Shown here piece after piece: positions 63,325-64,000 of a DNA stretch of 64,000 nt (position 1 is its first letter; every line of letters begins with the position of its first letter). This DNA comes from Vibrio maritimus (GTDB lineage Bacteria > Pseudomonadota > Gammaproteobacteria > Enterobacterales > Vibrionaceae), in NCBI RefSeq assembly GCF_021441885.1, contig NZ_CP090439.1, forward strand, positions 1,798,001 to 1,862,000, read 5' to 3'. Under the pieces are notes generated by a model that made no database searches, was not told where the DNA came from, and worked only from the letters and a program-made list of their open reading frames with translations. The position numbers were made by a program, and so were the translations under genes.

Positions 63325-64000
63325 TTACTCAAACTCCACATTTCTGACCGATAGTGCAATATGATCATTCTCTGCCCATCGTGTCGGCTTGTAGATACCG
63401 AGTTTAAAGTAAGGATCTCTATCATCATTAAATGTATTGGGGCCCACGACTTCGGATAGCAATTCATCATTGAGCGAAACTCTGATATGTCCTTCATCAT
63501 TAGTGCTCATAACCCCTTCAACCGTAAACTCGTTCCAACTACCGACATTAAAAGTTCGTTCGGAGAAAAGTGTCCTAGCTTGTATTGAGTTGCCATCGTT
63601 GGCACAAGTACCATTGATGGTGCTCGATATATGTTGTTCATCCCATCGATTAAACATTCTTAACGTGCCGCCTCTCGATTCCAATGCGCTAACGGGACAA
63701 CGCCATCGCTCGCCTTCATCTGGGAATGAATGGAATTGAAAATAACTATGCCAGTTAACTGGATCGTCATACACTTCATTCACTTTAAACTCGAAACTTA
63801 ACCGGAACCTGACGTCTCTTTGAAGTAGCCCTTGGATTGCAAACTCACACCGTTTTCTATTTTTCTCAGGCGTAAGAGTAAACGTTGTAACGCCCGTGTC
63901 CTCGCCGTGTCCCCACAGCGACTCTGCACACTCAAACACCAAACTAGCGGTTTTATCAGACGGAAACGTCAAAAATTGTTGTGGTTCGATCGTTTTCTTT
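63325..64000 (-). CDS. Polysaccharide lyase-like secreted protein, N-terminus cut by window
   Basis: The minus-strand frame is open from its stop at 63325 to the window end, so the 5' part (probably with a signal peptide) is missing. The visible 224 residues read as a beta-jelly-roll of the heparin-lyase-like PF14099 type (FRLSFEFKVNEVYDDPVNWHS, FQFHSFPD, FTVEGVMSTNDEGHIRVSLND, PYFKLGIYKP). Such an enzyme would trim or release the exported polysaccharide. It starts the visible part of the cluster, 3 bases before the Wzy-like gene. Confidence 0.7.
   Translation of the reverse strand, partial: KKTIEPQQFLTFPSDKTASLVFECAESLWGHGEDTGVTTFTLTPEKNRKRCEFAIQGLLQRDVRFRLSFEFKVNEVYDDPVNWHSYFQFHSFPDEGERWRCPVSALESRGGTLRMFNRWDEQHISSTINGTCANDGNSIQARTLFSERTFNVGSWNEFTVEGVMSTNDEGHIRVSLNDELLSEVVGPNTFNDDRDPYFKLGIYKPTRWAENDHIALSVRNVEFE

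Noticed and set aside
1..64000. rRNA or tRNA genes
   Set aside because: No rRNA segment or cloverleaf-like sequence with CCA-type ends was noticed by reading; a tRNA scan was not possible.

Overview
The window looks like part of a Vibrio genome, most probably the replication-terminus region of the secondary chromosome. The gene content is typically vibrio: a vxrABC two-component operon, DUF2861/DUF3319/DUF3069 proteins, pntAB, a ddl-DUF3319-yciH block, HlyU-family and LruC proteins. Terminus signals agree with this. There is a 28-bp dif-like XerC/XerD site at 6096-6123. Two perfect matS sites (27403, 30907) and six sites sharing a single matS variant are scattered between 3.7 and 44 kb. Most genes to the right of the dif-like site lie on the minus strand, as expected if replication arrives from the right.

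Layout. 1-6 kb: patZ-like acyl-CoA synthetase/acetyltransferase (cut by the window), a SPOR lipoprotein, ddl, a tyrosine recombinase with an altered catalytic residue, DUF3319 and yciH. 6.1-9.2 kb: the dif-like site, then two identical IS1202-type insertion sequences in tandem, separated and flanked by TGGAG; the first starts exactly 5 bp from the XerC arm. 9.2-10.1 kb: non-coding or decayed sequence. 10.1-14.7 kb: the vxr operon (vxrA, vxrB, DUF2861, TraF-like barrel, YoaH). 14.8-20.1 kb: an accessory block with a PF10137 TIR-like protein, a divergent two-TM coiled-coil protein and a series of small unknown genes; this is the best candidate for an undescribed (possibly anti-phage) system. 20.1-33 kb: pntAB, HlyU-family, two diguanylate cyclases, an outer-membrane barrel, DUF3069, modABC and cobyric acid synthase. 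33-41 kb: outer-membrane protein, retropepsin-like lipoprotein, aromatic aminotransferase, nrdDG with NrdR and FNR sites, a secreted nuclease-fold protein and a patatin lipoprotein. 41-49 kb: a sulfur/persulfide regulon (DUF2892, RND pump and adaptor, YeeE/YedE pair, BigR-type repressor, CoA-disulfide reductase-rhodanese) tied together by five ATTAG-N6-CTAAT operators. 49-56 kb: cytochrome b562, YcdX, S4 protein, lipoprotein, LruC protein, EamA transporter, LysR, acyltransferase. 56.9-64 kb: an exopolysaccharide/type I secretion cluster (galU, HlyD adaptor, an ABC exporter lacking normal catalytic residues, an RTX-like substrate, a Wzy/WaaL-type membrane protein and a polysaccharide lyase cut by the window end).

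How they work together. The 41-49 kb genes look like one response to sulfane sulfur: repressor, transporters and reductase. The 57-64 kb genes probably make, export and trim a surface polysaccharide and secrete a calcium-binding matrix protein. The vxr genes sense envelope stress. The dif and matS sites serve chromosome dimer resolution and terminus organisation, and the IS pair has exploited the dif neighbourhood.
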